The position numbers and the translations under genes were made by a program. 64,000 bases of DNA from Morella rubra (taxonomy: Eukaryota; Streptophyta; Magnoliopsida; Fagales; Myricaceae): contig CM025851.1 of the NCBI GenBank assembly GCA_003952965.2, positions 2,877,307 through 2,941,306 of the forward strand, in the 5' to 3' direction. The notes beneath the pieces are model-generated. The model had not been told where the DNA came from. It did not search any database and saw only the letters and a list, made by a program, of their open reading frames with translations. Shown here in pieces: positions 31,901 to 44,734 of this stretch. Position 1 is the stretch's first letter. Each line of letters begins with the position of its first letter.

Positions 31901-34241
31901 AGGACTGGGGTCACAGCGCAGGCGCCACCTTTCGAAAGAGTTGGCAAAGAAAGAGATTTTGACTAACAGTTTCCAGTATCCAGTTGACCAAAGCCATATC
32001 TATGCCGCCCCATGCTCATGCACATGTTGGTGCCTGTTTGCCCTTTTGGGTTTTGACTTGGAGCACTTTACAGCTTCGGTTCTAGGTGCGAGTTAGCTTG
32101 CAGTTGGGTAAGGGGTGTTGAGCTATCTGCATTAACTACCAAGCCCCAACGTACCAAATTAAAAATGTCATGTGCTTTCTTCTTCTTGTAATTTCACTTT
32201 CAATTCCCTTTAGGGAAGGCAAGTGATGAGGCGTGATAATGGGTATACTACTTTAATTCTCTAATAGGATTCCGTCTTTGCTTATCATCAACAACTAAAA
32301 ACCACTACTAATTAATTACTCCTCCCTTTTTATGATCCTCTTTCCTCACTAGTTAATGTCCACATGATTTCGTCTACTTAGAGTACCCTAAGAATCCCTT
32401 TATGTAATTTGACTTTATAATATGTTTGCTCGGCTTCGTCGTCGGTCCTATGGTGGGGATATTTTAAAATATCCGCACCATATCACTGCAGCTGTCAGAA
32501 CTTTAATTAAGAAATAAATTGATTAGTCAGTGCAATACTACAAGTCGTTCTACATCTTTATGGAGGAAAGAAAATTGCGTGCGTTTACAGTTGAGATAGG
32601 AAAAATTGACGTTAATTAGTTGGTCGAGACCCCATCTTAATAGAGATTCCTTACCCGGTTAGACATGCCAAGAAAGCTGCTTATAACAAAGGCCAGGGTC
32701 CATCAAAACAAAACGACAACGTCTGATGGTTATTCTTTTTTAACCGCACTAGTTTACTTGCAGAATATATAATTAAGTAGCTAGCTCTTTGTAGCATCTG
32801 AGACAGCAATTACAGGCTTTCTTAAGAAGGCGTATAGAGATCAGCTTCCAGAATATCCTAATTTTCTTGGCGTTTTCATGGACTTTGGATCGATATATCG
32901 GTTTCTTTGTGCAAATCTGATGAAAAATCTGGAGAGACCAGCTGGCTGGATTACTTTGCAGGTAAGAAAGCCCTTCTAATAGGTTTCCTTGTACAAGTCT
33001 TGCAACCCCAAACAAGAACATAAATCTTGAGAGAGAAATGTTGTCCTGATTGTAAGGAAATGACGCATCTTCAATTGTTGTCTCGACGTACCAATGGTAA
33101 AAGGTAACATCATTCCGTTCCAAAAAGGTTGTAATCAAAAGACTGTTGTTTCTTGTCTTTGTTAATTAATTAAACCAGCATTCAAATATGCCCGCGTACG
33201 TACAGTAATTGCTCAAATAGTCATGAATTTGGTCAGTAGCCACACCTATGTAGATTAGCCATTTAGTAGTCTAAAGGGGGCAATTTGGAGCTAAAACCAA
33301 TAGAAAAACTTGCTTGATCAATTCCTTAACCAGAAAGGCAATGTAATTCATTAATTAGCCATATATACAGACCCAAAATATCATCCGATCGAAGTATTAC
33401 ATCATTGTACATTTTACTATTGCGTGAATTCATTAATAATGAACTGGGAGTGTAATGACAAACTCTAGAAAAAAATATATTAAATTTAATTGAGTAATTA
33501 CATGAAATCTTATTTTTATCTGAAGCAAGAACAGTTTATAACATCTTTCTATTGACTGATCGCTATCTCTTCACGAGAAGTAAACGAAATAGAATGTTCT
33601 AAGAGAGACTTCTATATACCGGTTGGATTAATATAGGCACCAAATTTTTATACAAAAGCTAAACAGGGTAAAAGGACCTTTTTTTTCACCATGCATGCCT
33701 CTTTTAACAATTTAGAGGCCGGCCCCAACAGTGGGCTGATTAAAGTAAATCAACTCCTCAATTAATACATGGTAAATTGTAATATTACCCTAACTCGCTG
33801 GCAAGCCAGCTTCCACGAAGCTCGGCTCACACACATAGGCTGAGGAATTTTCCATCCCACAAGTGCCAAAGAGAAGACCCGAAACACTCTTACCATTAGT
33901 GGTCCTTCAAACTTCATCGAGAAACCTCTTTATTTGAATTAGACAAGCGAAGCAGCTTACGCCACTACTGCCACAGTAGATGAACATCCAACCTAATTTT
34001 CATGCACCCAAATGTAAACCACTTGACCCATCTCCTTAAAACCCATTATGCCACGTGTCAAATACCCACCAACCAGGGTACCCCACGTATTCTGGCATTC
34101 TCCCCAAGTAAACGAAGACGTATAGACAAACTGATTAGGCGTTGTAGGTCACCTTTCTCTCACCCCCTTTCAAAACCGTCAAAAAATTCACAAAAAATAA
34201 AGCTACAAACTCTGTAAAATACTCACTTTTCATACACTTCT
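28999..34241. other. 5-kb intergenic region, no gene recognised
   Basis: The first few hundred bases are probably the PRP3 3' UTR. A 27-base A-run (about 29463-29489) may mark a retroposed or polyadenylated end. Short ORFs at 29719-30033 (minus), 31740-32096 (plus, lysine-rich low complexity) and 32773-33138 (minus) show no recognisable domains. At 31140-31340 there are two related tracts with tagataaa-ataaaatcataa motifs. No tRNA or known miRNA precursor was recognised. Confidence 0.5.
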
Positions 34242-34248
34242 TATAAAA
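34052..34248 (+). promoter_or_regulatory. ABCG promoter: G-box/ABRE and TATA box
   Basis: CACGTG within gccacgtgtca (34052-34057) is an ABRE-like G-box, and cttgaccc (~34024) resembles a W-box. TATAAAA at 34242-34248 would give a leader of about 275 bases. A second TATAAATA at 34522-34529 is only 22 bases before the ATG, too close to serve an mRNA that includes that ATG. ABA and wound control are known for suberin transporters of this clade; here it is inference. Confidence 0.45.
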
Positions 34249-34550
34249 GAGAGAGGCCCAAAACCCAAAAACGCAAATCAGAAACGCTCTTCCCCTTCCT
34301 CTTCCTCTTCCTCATACTCCTCTTCCCAACTAAGCACTCACACTACCACTCGTGGAGACTGGAGAGGCAGTTTCTAATTAAGGCCGTTAACTCTCACGGC
34401 TTCATATACAATGCAGCGTTACGCATATTAGGAAGGAAAAAAAGGTGCCAAACCCCACGCCAAACACGCCGTTAAGCTCACCGCCTTGTCAGTTTTCCCC
34501 TCTCTAACCCAAAACCTCACGGTATAAATACTAGCGAGTCATTCCGTGTA

Positions 34551-36812
34551 ATGACGAATCGTATCGCAGCGGAGAGTTTTTCGCCGGCGAGAGATACTTT
34601 GCCTAATTTCTATCACATGGAGCTGAATGAACTCCCACGCGCCAACAGCAGCACGTCTCCGACACTCGGTCAGCTCCTAAAGCATGTCGGTGATGCTCGG
34701 AAGGAAGCTGCCGGGGACAGCTGTCAGACCCCGGTGCACCAGGTATTGGATCTCACCGACACACCCCTCGAGCCTCGGCCCTTACCTTTCGTCCTCTCGT
34801 TCAGCAATCTGACCTACAGCGTCAAGGTCCGCCGAAAGATGAGGGTACCGGCTCTATTTTCACGGGGCCGCAACAGACTCGAGGCCGCCACCGAAGCAAC
34901 GCCGGTCGCTGGAGAGAACCCATTCGTGAGAACGAAGATTCTCCTGGACAACATTTCCGGAGAAGCGCGGGATGGCGAGATTATGGCCGTGCTTGGCGCG
35001 AGCGGGTCGGGGAAATCCACTCTGATTGACGCGCTGGCGAATCGGATCGCCAAGGACAGTCTGAAAGGAACCCTGACCCTCAACGGCGAGGTGTTGGAGT
35101 CGAGGCTTCTGAAAGTTATTTCGGCTTATGTCATGCAAGACGACCTCTTGTTCCCGATGCTAACCGTGGAAGAAACCCTAATGTTCTCCGCTGAGTTTCG
35201 GTTGCCTAGGACGCTCTCCAAGTCCAAGAAGAAGATGCGAGTCCAAGCCCTGATCGACCAGTTAGGACTCCGAAACGCCGCCAAGACTATTATTGGAGAC
35301 GAAGGCCACCGCGGAGTCTCGGGCGGCGAGCGTCGGCGAGTTTCGATCGGCATAGACATCATTCACGACCCGATCCTGCTATTTCTGGACGAGCCGACCT
35401 CCGGGCTTGATTCCACGAGTGCATTCATGGTGGTGAAGGTTCTACAAAGAATCGCTCAGAGCGGAAGCATAGTGATCATGTCTGTCCACCAGCCGAGTTA
35501 CCGGATTCTAGGCTTATTGGACCACTTGATTTTCTTGTCACAAGGACAGACCGTTTACAGTGGCTCGCCGACGAACCTACCCCAATTCTTTCAGGAGTTC
35601 GGGCATCCGATACCGGAAAGCGAAAACCGGACCGAGTTTGCGCTTGACCTAATCCGGGATCTGGAGGGATCGCCCGGCGGAACAAGGAGCTTGGTGGAGT
35701 TCACCAAGTCGTGGCAGAACATGAAGAAGCACAACAACGATCCGAACTCCTCATCGGAGGCGGAACGGCAGGGGTTATCACTGAAAGAGGCGATTAGCGC
35801 TAGCATCTCTAGAGGGAAACTAGTTTCTGGCGCCAGCAACGATGCAAGCCCATCCTCAATGGTCCCAAGATTTGCGAACCCTTTCTGGATAGAAATGGCT
35901 GTTCTGGGAAAGCGGTCGACGAAGAACTCCAGCCGAATGCCGGAGCTTTTCGGGATTCGGTTGGGGGCGGTCGTTGTGACGGGCTTTATCTTAGCCACCA
36001 TGTTCTGGCAGCTCGATAGCTCCCCGAAAGGGGCTCAAGAACGACTAGGGTTTTTCGCCTTTGCCATGTCCACCACGTACTACACCTGCGCCGATGCCCT
36101 CCCGGTTTTCCTCCAAGAGCGATACATCTTCATGAGGGAAACCGCTTATAATGCATATCGGCGATCATCCTACGTTCTCTCTCGCGCTCTCGTGTCATTT
36201 CCTTCTCTGGTTTTCCTCTCCTTGACTTTCTCGGCGATGACGTTCTGGGCAGTTGGCCTAGCCGGAGGGTTTTCCGGGTTCTTATTCTACTTCTCGATCA
36301 TCCTCGCGTCGTTCTGGGCCGGAAACTCCTTCGTTACGTTTCTTTCCGGCGTGGTTCCTCACGTAATGCTCGGCTACACGGTTGTTGTTGCTATCTTGGC
36401 CTATTTCCTGCTCTTCAGCGGCTTCTTCATAAACCGTGATCGCATCCCGGCATACTGGATCTGGTTCCATTACATCTCTCTCGTGAAATACCCCTACGAA
36501 GCCGTTATGCTGAACGAATTCGACGACGCCACGAAGTGCTTTGTAAAGGGCGTACAGATTTTCGATAACTCGCCGCTTGGGTCCGTCCCGACGGCACTGA
36601 AACTGAAGCTGTTGGAGAGCATGAGCACCACTCTGGGGGTGAATATTACGAGCTCCACATGCTTGACCACGGGCTCGGACATTTTGAAGCAGCAAGGGGT
36701 AAACGATTTGAGTAAGTGGGACTGCTTGTGGATCACTGTGGCTTGGGGTTTCTTATTCAGGATACTGTTTTACTTCAGTTTGTTGCTGGGAAGCAAGAAC
36801 AAGAGAAGGTGA
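34551..36812 (+). CDS. ABCG half-size transporter (WBC; ABCG1/2/6/16/20 clade)
   Basis: Single exon, 753 aa. Layout is nucleotide-binding domain first, then membrane domain, as in all plant WBC half transporters. Walker [10 protein letters not shown] is at 149-157 and the ABC signature [14 protein letters not shown] starts at 256. Walker B LLFLDE is at 276-281, followed by [11 protein letters not shown] and an H-loop histidine in SVHQPS. The C-terminal ABC2 domain (about 470-745) has [20 protein letters not shown] and [18 protein letters not shown] and ends [10 protein letters not shown], a hallmark of this clade. Relatives export lipid-polymer precursors for root suberin (ABCG2/6/20) or pollen wall (ABCG1/16) as plasma-membrane dimers. 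I cannot say which orthologue this is. An alternative start is Met23 ([12 protein letters not shown]). Codons are strikingly GC-rich compared with the flanks. Confidence 0.95.
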   Translation: MTNRIAAESFSPARDTLPNFYHMELNELPRANSSTSPTLGQLLKHVGDARKEAAGDSCQTPVHQVLDLTDTPLEPRPLPFVLSFSNLTYSVKVRRKMRVPALFSRGRNRLEAATEATPVAGENPFVRTKILLDNISGEARDGEIMAVLGASGSGKSTLIDALANRIAKDSLKGTLTLNGEVLESRLLKVISAYVMQDDLLFPMLTVEETLMFSAEFRLPRTLSKSKKKMRVQALIDQLGLRNAAKTIIGDEGHRGVSGGERRRVSIGIDIIHDPILLFLDEPTSGLDSTSAFMVVKVLQRIAQSGSIVIMSVHQPSYRILGLLDHLIFLSQGQTVYSGSPTNLPQFFQEFGHPIPESENRTEFALDLIRDLEGSPGGTRSLVEFTKSWQNMKKHNNDPNSSSEAERQGLSLKEAISASISRGKLVSGASNDASPSSMVPRFANPFWIEMAVLGKRSTKNSSRMPELFGIRLGAVVVTGFILATMFWQLDSSPKGAQERLGFFAFAMSTTYYTCADALPVFLQERYIFMRETAYNAYRRSSYVLSRALVSFPSLVFLSLTFSAMTFWAVGLAGGFSGFLFYFSIILASFWAGNSFVTFLSGVVPHVMLGYTVVVAILAYFLLFSGFFINRDRIPAYWIWFHYISLVKYPYEAVMLNEFDDATKCFVKGVQIFDNSPLGSVPTALKLKLLESMSTTLGVNITSSTCLTTGSDILKQQGVNDLSKWDCLWITVAWGFLFRILFYFSLLLGSKNKRR

Positions 36813-39800
36813 AGAAGGACGTCGGAGATTGGTGGGCCAGGTGGTGCTGTAAGACTAGCTAGCTAGGTTCTCCTCGGCGGGACGGAGTGGTTGTTTGTTT
36901 GTTTTAAACGTCTTGTTTTGTTCTACTTTTGAGTATATGATTGGGAACTCGACCGTTGGTATAGGTGAGCTTCAGGAGTTCTACTTCTTGGCATAAAACT
37001 GTTGCATATATTTAAACCCTGTTAACTTGTATTCGATTAAAATTCAATATAAGAGTTCTATTTTATTCTCTTCTTCTTTTTTCCGATGCAGCTAAATTAA
37101 TTTTTTATTGAGCGCCTCGTCTATTCTAAAGACGAAAAAATAATAACTCCAACTTGTTAGGAATTAGGCCGATAGATTAAGATGGTATTAGGAGGATCCG
37201 AATTCGAACCTAGTTTTGCCCAATTCTATCCGACACCAAAGTTAAGGAACTTTCTGGGGATTCTGAGTTGTGTCAGTGTGTGTATTAGCATTTATATTGA
37301 GTACGTAGTTCCTATCTAATCTGACCTTGAATTCATTGTCTCAGAGCCAGAGGAGCTCGAAATAAGAGAGTAGTGTATAGCTTCTTATGTTGCATTATTT
37401 TCTGTCCTTTGTTTTTTTTTTGACAATTAGAAGGACTTTTATTGACTGACATAACAAATAATTTCTAAAAGATAAGTACAAATACAGGTGTAAGTGGTTA
37501 CGCCGAACCTTCTGGTAACCGTAATTAAGTATAAATTACTTATATAATACTATAATTAGATACAAACACACTAACTTCAAGCTTTAAGGTTATGCCCTCC
37601 ACCATGCATTACACCAAAATTTACTTGAAAACTTCGAAAGATGGCCATTATGGTCTTCCCAAAGATTTCGGGGAAGGAAATAGTCATGTTCGTACTTTGT
37701 TTTTTTGGGTTGCGTTTTGTCCTACTTTTCTCCCCCACATCTTTCTTCTCGGGTGACTAAAGAGCACAGAGCACTAATGTCGTCCAACCATAAACCACAG
37801 CGGTCACCACTCACCAACATATAGTTGGGAGTTATATAGTTTCCGTGAGCTACATATACCATTAAGTAATCAGAGTATGAAGCTATAGGCGCAAGACCCA
37901 TGGGAGTAGAGAACCATTGCGCCTAGTATACGGAAGGCATCATGAACTGGACACTCTTGTACGTGCGTACTTACTCACACGTGCGCCAACTTGGAATTGA
38001 ACGAACAGGTGAAACGATAATTAAGTGCATCAAAATTGTGTCGCTGGCAAGAGATCAGTGCAGGTGTAGCTCATTTTGTTTAGCACAATTGATGAGGATT
38101 AATCGGGCTTAAGTGCGCTGATAGATTAGTTTTGAGGACAGAGAAGGAAAAGGAAATTTCAGGGGCCCAATCAAATTAATTAGTGGTGGCCGCTTGTACT
38201 TTTGCTAATTCTGACATTGTTTGTACGTTGCTATATTTTCAAAATTGATCCGTGTATTTTGCCCCCCACATTCGTTCAACTAACTTATTTATATCAAGAT
38301 TCCCATCATACGGGCAACTATTGACATATAGACAGTAGAGAATATCAGTCTACATTATTGATTTTTAAAAAATATCTTTCTTGATTATTTAAGGTCTTTG
38401 ATCTAATAATTATTTAGTTTGTGTGGGAGAAAAGACTGTACAGACTTCGAAATTAATCGAAGTGAGCGTAAACTGGTCCAAACATCCGATTAGAAAAAAA
38501 ATTATAAATTAAATTATTTTACAGCTAGAGCTTTGATATTATCATGTATAAAATATCTACCTACATATAGAACCACTAATTGAAGTCAAACATCATCAAG
38601 AGTCTAATTAACCCCACGCACTTTAAGGACCATTAATGCACACCCAACAAGCCAATCTTCCCTAAATTTGATTTCTGGTTGTAGTCCACATCATATCATC
38701 AAAATCTATCTGTAAGCCTTCAGTTTTTGCTCTATTGGTCCATTATCAATAAATTGCGATGTGATATAGTTTGTCCTAGTTCAAGGAGTGGTCGCTAGCA
38801 GTATTTTTTGACATCTCTCAGACACTTATTCGGATATTCTACAATATTCAGTCCATTTTTCATGAGGGAAACCGCTTATAATGCATATCGGCGATCATCC
38901 TACGTTCTCTCTCGCGCTCTCGTGTCATTTCCTTCTCTGGTTTTCCTCTCCTTGACTTTCTCGGCGATGACGTTCTGGGCAGTTGGCCTAGCCGGAGGGT
39001 TTTCCGGGTTCTTATTCTACTTCTCGATCATCCTCGCGTCGTTCTGGGCCGGAAACTCCTTCGTTACGTTTCTTTCCGGCGTGGTTCCTCACGTAATGCT
39101 CGGCTACATTGTTGTTGCTATCTTGGCCTATTTCCTGCTCTTCAGCGGCTTCTTCATAAACCGTGATCGCATCCCGGCATACTGGATCTGGTTCCATTAC
39201 ATCTCTCTCGTGAAATACCCCTACGAAGCCGTTATGCTGAACGAATTCGACGACGCCACGAAGTGCTTTGTAAAGGGCGTACAGATTTTCGATAACTCGC
39301 CGCTTGGGTCCGTCCCGACGGCACTGAAACTGAAGCTGTTGGAGAGCATGAGCACCACTCTGGGGGTGAATATTACGAGCTCCACATGCTTGACCACGGG
39401 CTCGGACATTTTGAAGCAGCAAGGGGTAAACGATTTGAGTAAGTGGGACTGCTTGTGGATCACTGTGGCTTGGGGTTTCTTATTCAGGATACTGTTTTAC
39501 TTCAGTTTGTTGCTGGGAAGCAAGAACAAGAGAAGGTGAAGAAGGACGTCGGAGATTGGTGGGCCAGGTGGTGCTGTAAGACTAGCTAGCTAGGTTCTCC
39601 TCGGCGGGACGGAGTGGTTGTTTGTTTGTTTTAAACGTCTTGTTTTGTTCTACTTTTGAGTATATGATTGGGAACTCGACCGTTGGTATAGGTGAGCTTC
39701 AGGAGTTCTACTTCTTGGCATAAAACTGTTGCATATATTTAAACCCTGTTAACTTGTATTCGATTAAAATTCAATATAAGAGTTCTATTTTATTCTCTTC

Positions 39801-41587
39801 TTCTTTTTTCCGATGCAGCTAAATTAATTTTTTATTGAGCGCCTCGTCTATTCTAAAGACGAAAAAATAATAACTCCAACTTGTTAGGAATTAGGCCGAT
39901 AGATTAAGATGGTATTAGGAGGATCCGAATTCGAACCTAGTTTTGCCCAATTCTATCCGACACCAAAGTTAAGGAACTTTCTGGGGATTCTGAGTTGTGT
40001 CAGTGTGTGTATTAGCATTTATATTGAGTACGTAGTTCCTATCTAATCTGACCTTGAATTCATTGTCTCAGAGCCAGAGGAGCTCGAAATAAGAGAGTAG
40101 TGTATAGCTTCTTATGTTGCATTATTTTCTGTCCTTTGTTTTTTTTTTGACAATTAGAAGGACTTTTATTGACTGACATAACAAATAATTTCTAAAAGAT
40201 AAGTACAAATACAGGTGTAAGTGGTTACGCCGAACCTTCTGGTAACCGTAATTAAGTATAAATTACTTATATAATACTATAATTAGATACAAACACACTA
40301 ACTTCAAGCTTTAAGGTTATGCCCTCCACCATGCATTACACCAAAATTTACTTGAAAACTTCGAAAGATGGCCATTATGGTCTTCCCAAAGATTTCGGGG
40401 AAGGAAATAGTCATGTTCGTACTTTGTTTTTTTGGGTTGCGTTTTGTCCTACTTTTCTCCCCCACATCTTTCTTCTCGGGTGACTAAAGAGCACAGAGCA
40501 CTAATGTCGTCCAACCATAAACCACAGCGGTCACCACTCACCAACATATAGTTGGGAGTTATATAGTTTCCGTGAGCTACATATACCATTAAGTAATCAG
40601 AGTATGAAGCTATAGGCGCAAGACCCATGGGAGTAGAGAACCATTGCGCCTAGTATACGGAAGGCATCATGAACTGGACACTCTTGTACGTGCGTACTTA
40701 CTCACACGTGCGCCAACTTGGAATTGAACGAACAGGTGAAACGATAATTAAGTGCATCAAAATTGTGTCGCTGGCAAGAGATCAGTGCAGGTGTAGCTCA
40801 TTTTGTTTAGCACAATTGATGAGGATTAATCGGGCTTAAGTGCGCTGATAGATTAGTTTTGAGGACAGAGAAGGAAAAGGAAATTTCAGGGGCCCAATCA
40901 AATTAATTAGTGGTGGCCGCTTGTACTTTTGCTAATTCTGACATTGTTTGTACGTTGCTATATTTTCAAAATTGATCCGTGTATTTTGCCCCCCACATTC
41001 GTTCAACTAACTTATTTATATCAAGATTCCCATCATACGGGCAACTATTGACATATAGACAGTAGAGAATATCAGTCTACATTATTGATTTTTAAAAAAT
41101 ATCTTTCTTGATTATTTAAGGTCTTTGATCTAATAATTATTTAGTTTGTGTGGGAGAAAAGACTGTACAGACTTCGAAATTAATCGAAGTGAGCGTAAAC
41201 TGGTCCAAACATCCGATTAGAAAAAAAATTATAAATTAAATTATTTTACAGCTAGAGCTTTGATATTATCATGTATAAAATATCTACCTACATATAGAAC
41301 CACTAATTGAAGTCAAACATCATCAAGAGTCTAATTAACCCCACGCACTTTAAGGACCATTAATGCACACCCAACAAGCCAATCTTCCCTAAATTTGATT
41401 TCTGGTTGTAGTCCACATCATATCATCAAAATCTATCTGTAAGCCTTCAGTTTTTGCTCTATTGGTCCATTATCAATAAATTGCGATGTGATATAGTTTG
41501 TCCTAGTTCAAGGAGTGGTCGCTAGCAGTATTTTTTGACATCTCTCAGACACTTATTCGGATATTCTACAATATTCAGTCCATTTTG
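36131..41587. repeat. 2.73-kb direct tandem duplication of ABCG 3' half and flank
   Basis: Unit 1 is 36131-38860 and unit 2 is 38861-41587, repeating from catgagggaaaccgc to acaatattcagtccatttt. By eye the copies are nearly identical. The one difference I saw is a 3-base in-frame deletion in unit 2 (ctacattgttgttg against ctacacggttgttgttg). The junction has about 1 bp of microhomology (T). Noncoding parts (36813-38860 and 39540-41587) hold no gene. Confidence 0.97.
38862..39539 (+). pseudogene. Truncated ABCG copy (C-terminal membrane domain only)
   Basis: Carries codons 528-753 of the transporter at 34551-36812, minus one Val/Thr position, giving 225 codons from [13 protein letters not shown] to the stop. 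It lacks the nucleotide-binding domain and the first membrane helices. The sequence before it is the 3' flank of the parent gene rather than a promoter. It should be non-functional. The frame is still fully open, which reflects youth rather than selection. Confidence 0.92.
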
Positions 41588-44395
41588 GAAGTCACAAAAT
41601 GCATGCTGACGTAGAAAAAAAAAATCCTAATAATTGCTTTGAGACCGATACGTTATATATGATTTAAAGTATGATATGATCCATGTGATCATAAAAATTA
41701 CCGTAGAAGTTATAGGAGATCTCGATCACACTTAAATGACGAACATATAGAAAGCTTATCAACAACTGATTCCGTAGTGTCAAGAGAGATGCAAAATATT
41801 ATAACGACAGCAGCAGCAACGTCAAATTAACCTCCGATCGACATGCAATGGTGTACAAATCATAGTATTCGTGTCGCGCGTCCACAATTCTGGCCCTCTA
41901 CTAAGCCGAGTCAGAAGACGTAACAGGTGCAAATTAAAGACATTAATCGTTATAAAAGTTGTCTTAATATTCAACTCCAAAACCCACGAGTCATGACTCA
42001 TGGTAGTGACTTTTAGAGCATCTGATCGTTTCGTCCAGGCCACAAGACACGCCATTTTCCTGCTATAGAAACGTGAAAATGAAACATTCCACATTAAGGG
42101 TATCTCTCATGAAAACCCATGTGGCTGACTCGATCACTCTATGGTCCTGGTTGCAGTATGCCAGTATCCGAAATAAATTCCTTTGACTCGTTTCCGTTGC
42201 TTGATTGGCTGGCTTTGTTTTAAGTTTCTCACTAATGTCTTGCCCTGCACCAAACCCTCCCATACTATATGAATGCTTATGCCTCTTGGGGAAACTGAGG
42301 CTCTATTTTTCCACCTAACCTAAGGAAGCAGAACTTTATTAGCAAACGGGTTGTCTGGAACCAATTGGGTAGATATTATCAAAATCATAAAAGACACTAC
42401 CAATAATCTATTTATTATAACGACCAACGCCCCAACTCCAAGGCTATGGGTACCGCCCACTTGGCCTTAGCCCTTAGGTCGGTTTGGCCTTATAACTTCC
42501 CCCTGAACTAGGTAGGTCAATTCAAAGGTCAGTACATGCTTGTCTAAAAGCAAAAAATTAATTTTCCGGGTAGCTAGAATATTACTCAAATGGGTTAGAT
42601 TTCTATTTTTCAACTAATTTTGAGTTTTTATTTTATTTATTTATTTCTAGTTTTTGAATTTCCGTTTCTAGAGGGGCAAAAACATAAAATCGTACCTGTG
42701 TTATAGACTTAACGCAGAAGCCAGCTGGTTATTAATGACTACCAACAATACACATTTCAAGTCGTACGTGATTTTATGATGCGGTTGAGAAGGAACAATG
42801 ACGGGTTCAAATACAAAGGTATCCCACCATCTCTCCCTCTTTACTTCGCCCGTAAGATTTTAACGTATCTGTTTTCCTTGGAGGCAAAATACGTATTTAC
42901 CCTTCTTGACACTATAGGCATTTTCATGCACAGTGTTATTGTTAGCTGGCTAAATTGATAACAATTGCCTACTACTTCGGAGCCAATTAGGACAAGAAGG
43001 TTCACAATTAGGTCGCCCAATAACAATGACAATGTCTATGCTTTAGCCTGTCGGTTGTCGCTCTTATCTGGTTTGAGGGTAATGTCGGTAGTTTACTATT
43101 AAGCAGAGCACGAACAACAAACGAGGAAAGTGGGTCCCTACAACTTTATGAACTATCAATTGGTGGATATCTACCCAAATAATAACACGGATTAGATTTT
43201 TTCTGTGTCTGTATTTTTTTTAAAGTAGTATAAATTCTTTTGAGGTCGGTGAAAAATGTGTTAAAAATTATTGAAATTTGTAAAAAATTATTGAGATTAG
43301 TGAAAAGATATTGAAATTAAAAAAAAATAATTATAATAAATTTTTAAAAACAATGTTCTTAAGGTTTTTAACTCCAGGTTTTAGGCTATCGGAATGAATT
43401 ACTGGTTCCAACATTTCTTTCTTCTTTTTCCTCGGCACTAGCTGAACTTATAATAATCTTTGATTATAAGCGAGGTTTGAAATTTTTTTTTGATTAAAAA
43501 AAACTAACCAGCCGAAAGAAATAGAAAACAAATAAAAACAGAAACAGAAACCAAATGCCACAAAACAAGAGAAGCAAAAACGAAAATGAAAAACTCTGGA
43601 TTAGCTGGCCTTTTAGTTGGTGCTGGCCCAGCCTATTTTGAATGAGAATTTTGGGCCTCCAAGGTGGTACGGATCTGGACAAACCTAAGTGTTCTTTAAC
43701 GATAGAGATTTTACGTTAGGCCCACTTAAATACTTTATACTTAGACGGAACCAGCTCGTACTCTCTTGAGCCTTTAAAAGAGTGAAAAAAAAACCTGGTG
43801 GAGTGTAGAAGATATCAAATTTCTCAAGGAAGAGATCTTCTAAAGGAAAGGACAAAGTGGGAGCACAATTTGTGTGATCTTTCTAAATTCAGTTAGATTA
43901 ATATCTTCTATAATTTGCTACTCGAACTACACAGTATAATTTATAAAAAAATAGATACAATAAATAAATTCTATACTATTTAATATTATTCATATATATT
44001 TTTAAATAAAATAAATCATAATATAAAATCTACTTACTATGTATGGTTCTTTCACGGTGTAATTAAGACAGCAAAATAAGAAACCCTTTTTCATTTTATA
44101 TAATATTTAATGTAAAAGTACCTGACCATCTTTCCCAGGCCAAGGAAAATACACGTAGCTTGTTCCAAGCTTCCCAAATGTGGATTTGAGGTCTGCACGC
44201 GAAGTAATATAAATAAAATGGGAACATTATTATCTGAATATATATGATTAGAAGGTCAACCATAAAAAGGTCAACCATGAAATGTATGATAGAGAAGGCA
44301 ATTCTTATCCAGAAGAGAAAGGCGCAGAAGACGAAGAAAGAGAGAGAGAGAGACAGAGAGACAGAGACGGTCTGGGAGAGTGCTAACTAGCAGAA
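41588..44395. other. Intergenic, no gene recognised
   Basis: An AT-rich MITE-like stretch lies at about 43190-43370. Short minus-strand ORFs at 41822-42263 have no recognisable domain. A purine-rich (ga)n run at 44335-44365 precedes the next gene. Confidence 0.45.
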
Positions 44396-44731
44396 ATGGC
44401 TACCATACCATCCGCGCCTCTGCAACTCTCGAACGCTTTCCCTCTCGCGTCATCCCCACATAAACGTTACGCGCACAGACCTGTACTCATCTTCACCACC
44501 CGGGCCACAGATCCACAAACTCCCCCATCCGAAGAGGAGGCGGAAGGGGAAGTTGAACCGTCCAAGTCCGGAACAGATTCCGAACAGGAGATTCCGAACA
44601 AGACTCGGTTCCGAGATTCCGAACAGGATCTCGTTCTATCGCCGGGCTGTGCGAAGTTACCGATCCTCCGAAGAAAGCGACACGTAGCAAGGGCACGTCA
44701 TGGGTCGGGTTGTACCTGCCGATGCCGCTGA
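44396..44731 (+). pseudogene. Broken gene with plastid-transit-like N-terminus
   Basis: The ORF begins MATIPSAPLQLSNAFPLASS, rich in Ser/Ala/Pro and basic residues, then RPVLIFTTRATDPQTPPSEE, which looks like a chloroplast transit peptide followed by an acidic stretch. In 44570-44640 the phrase gattccgaaca occurs three times. Just after it the ORF turns into unlikely basic sequence, while another frame reads GLCEVTDPPKKATRSKG and SWVGLYLPMPLKEPMSGG, then ends at a TAA near 44780. This pattern suggests a frameshift in the short repeat. I do not recognise the family. It could also be an intact first exon with a splice I missed. Confidence 0.45.
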
Positions 44732-44734
44732 AAG

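Noticed and set aside
31740-32096. 118-codon plus-strand ORF
   Set aside because: Central part is a purine run giving Lys/Arg repeats; no domain, start context or neighbour supports a gene.
32773-33138. 121-codon minus-strand ORF
   Set aside because: No recognisable similarity and no supporting splice or promoter signals; could be chance in AT-rich DNA.
34522-34529. TATAAATA just before the ABCG ATG as its TATA box
   Set aside because: Only 22 bases before the ATG, so transcripts would start at or after the start codon; the TATAAAA at 34242 is more plausible.
37180-37215. ctaggttcgaattcgg (minus strand) as an RNA polymerase III B box of a SINE or tRNA relic
   Set aside because: No A box or tRNA-like fold at the right distance, and no poly-A tail or target duplication.
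41822-42263. Two overlapping minus-strand ORFs as a small gene
   Set aside because: They overlap in different frames, and neither has a recognisable domain or conserved splice signals.
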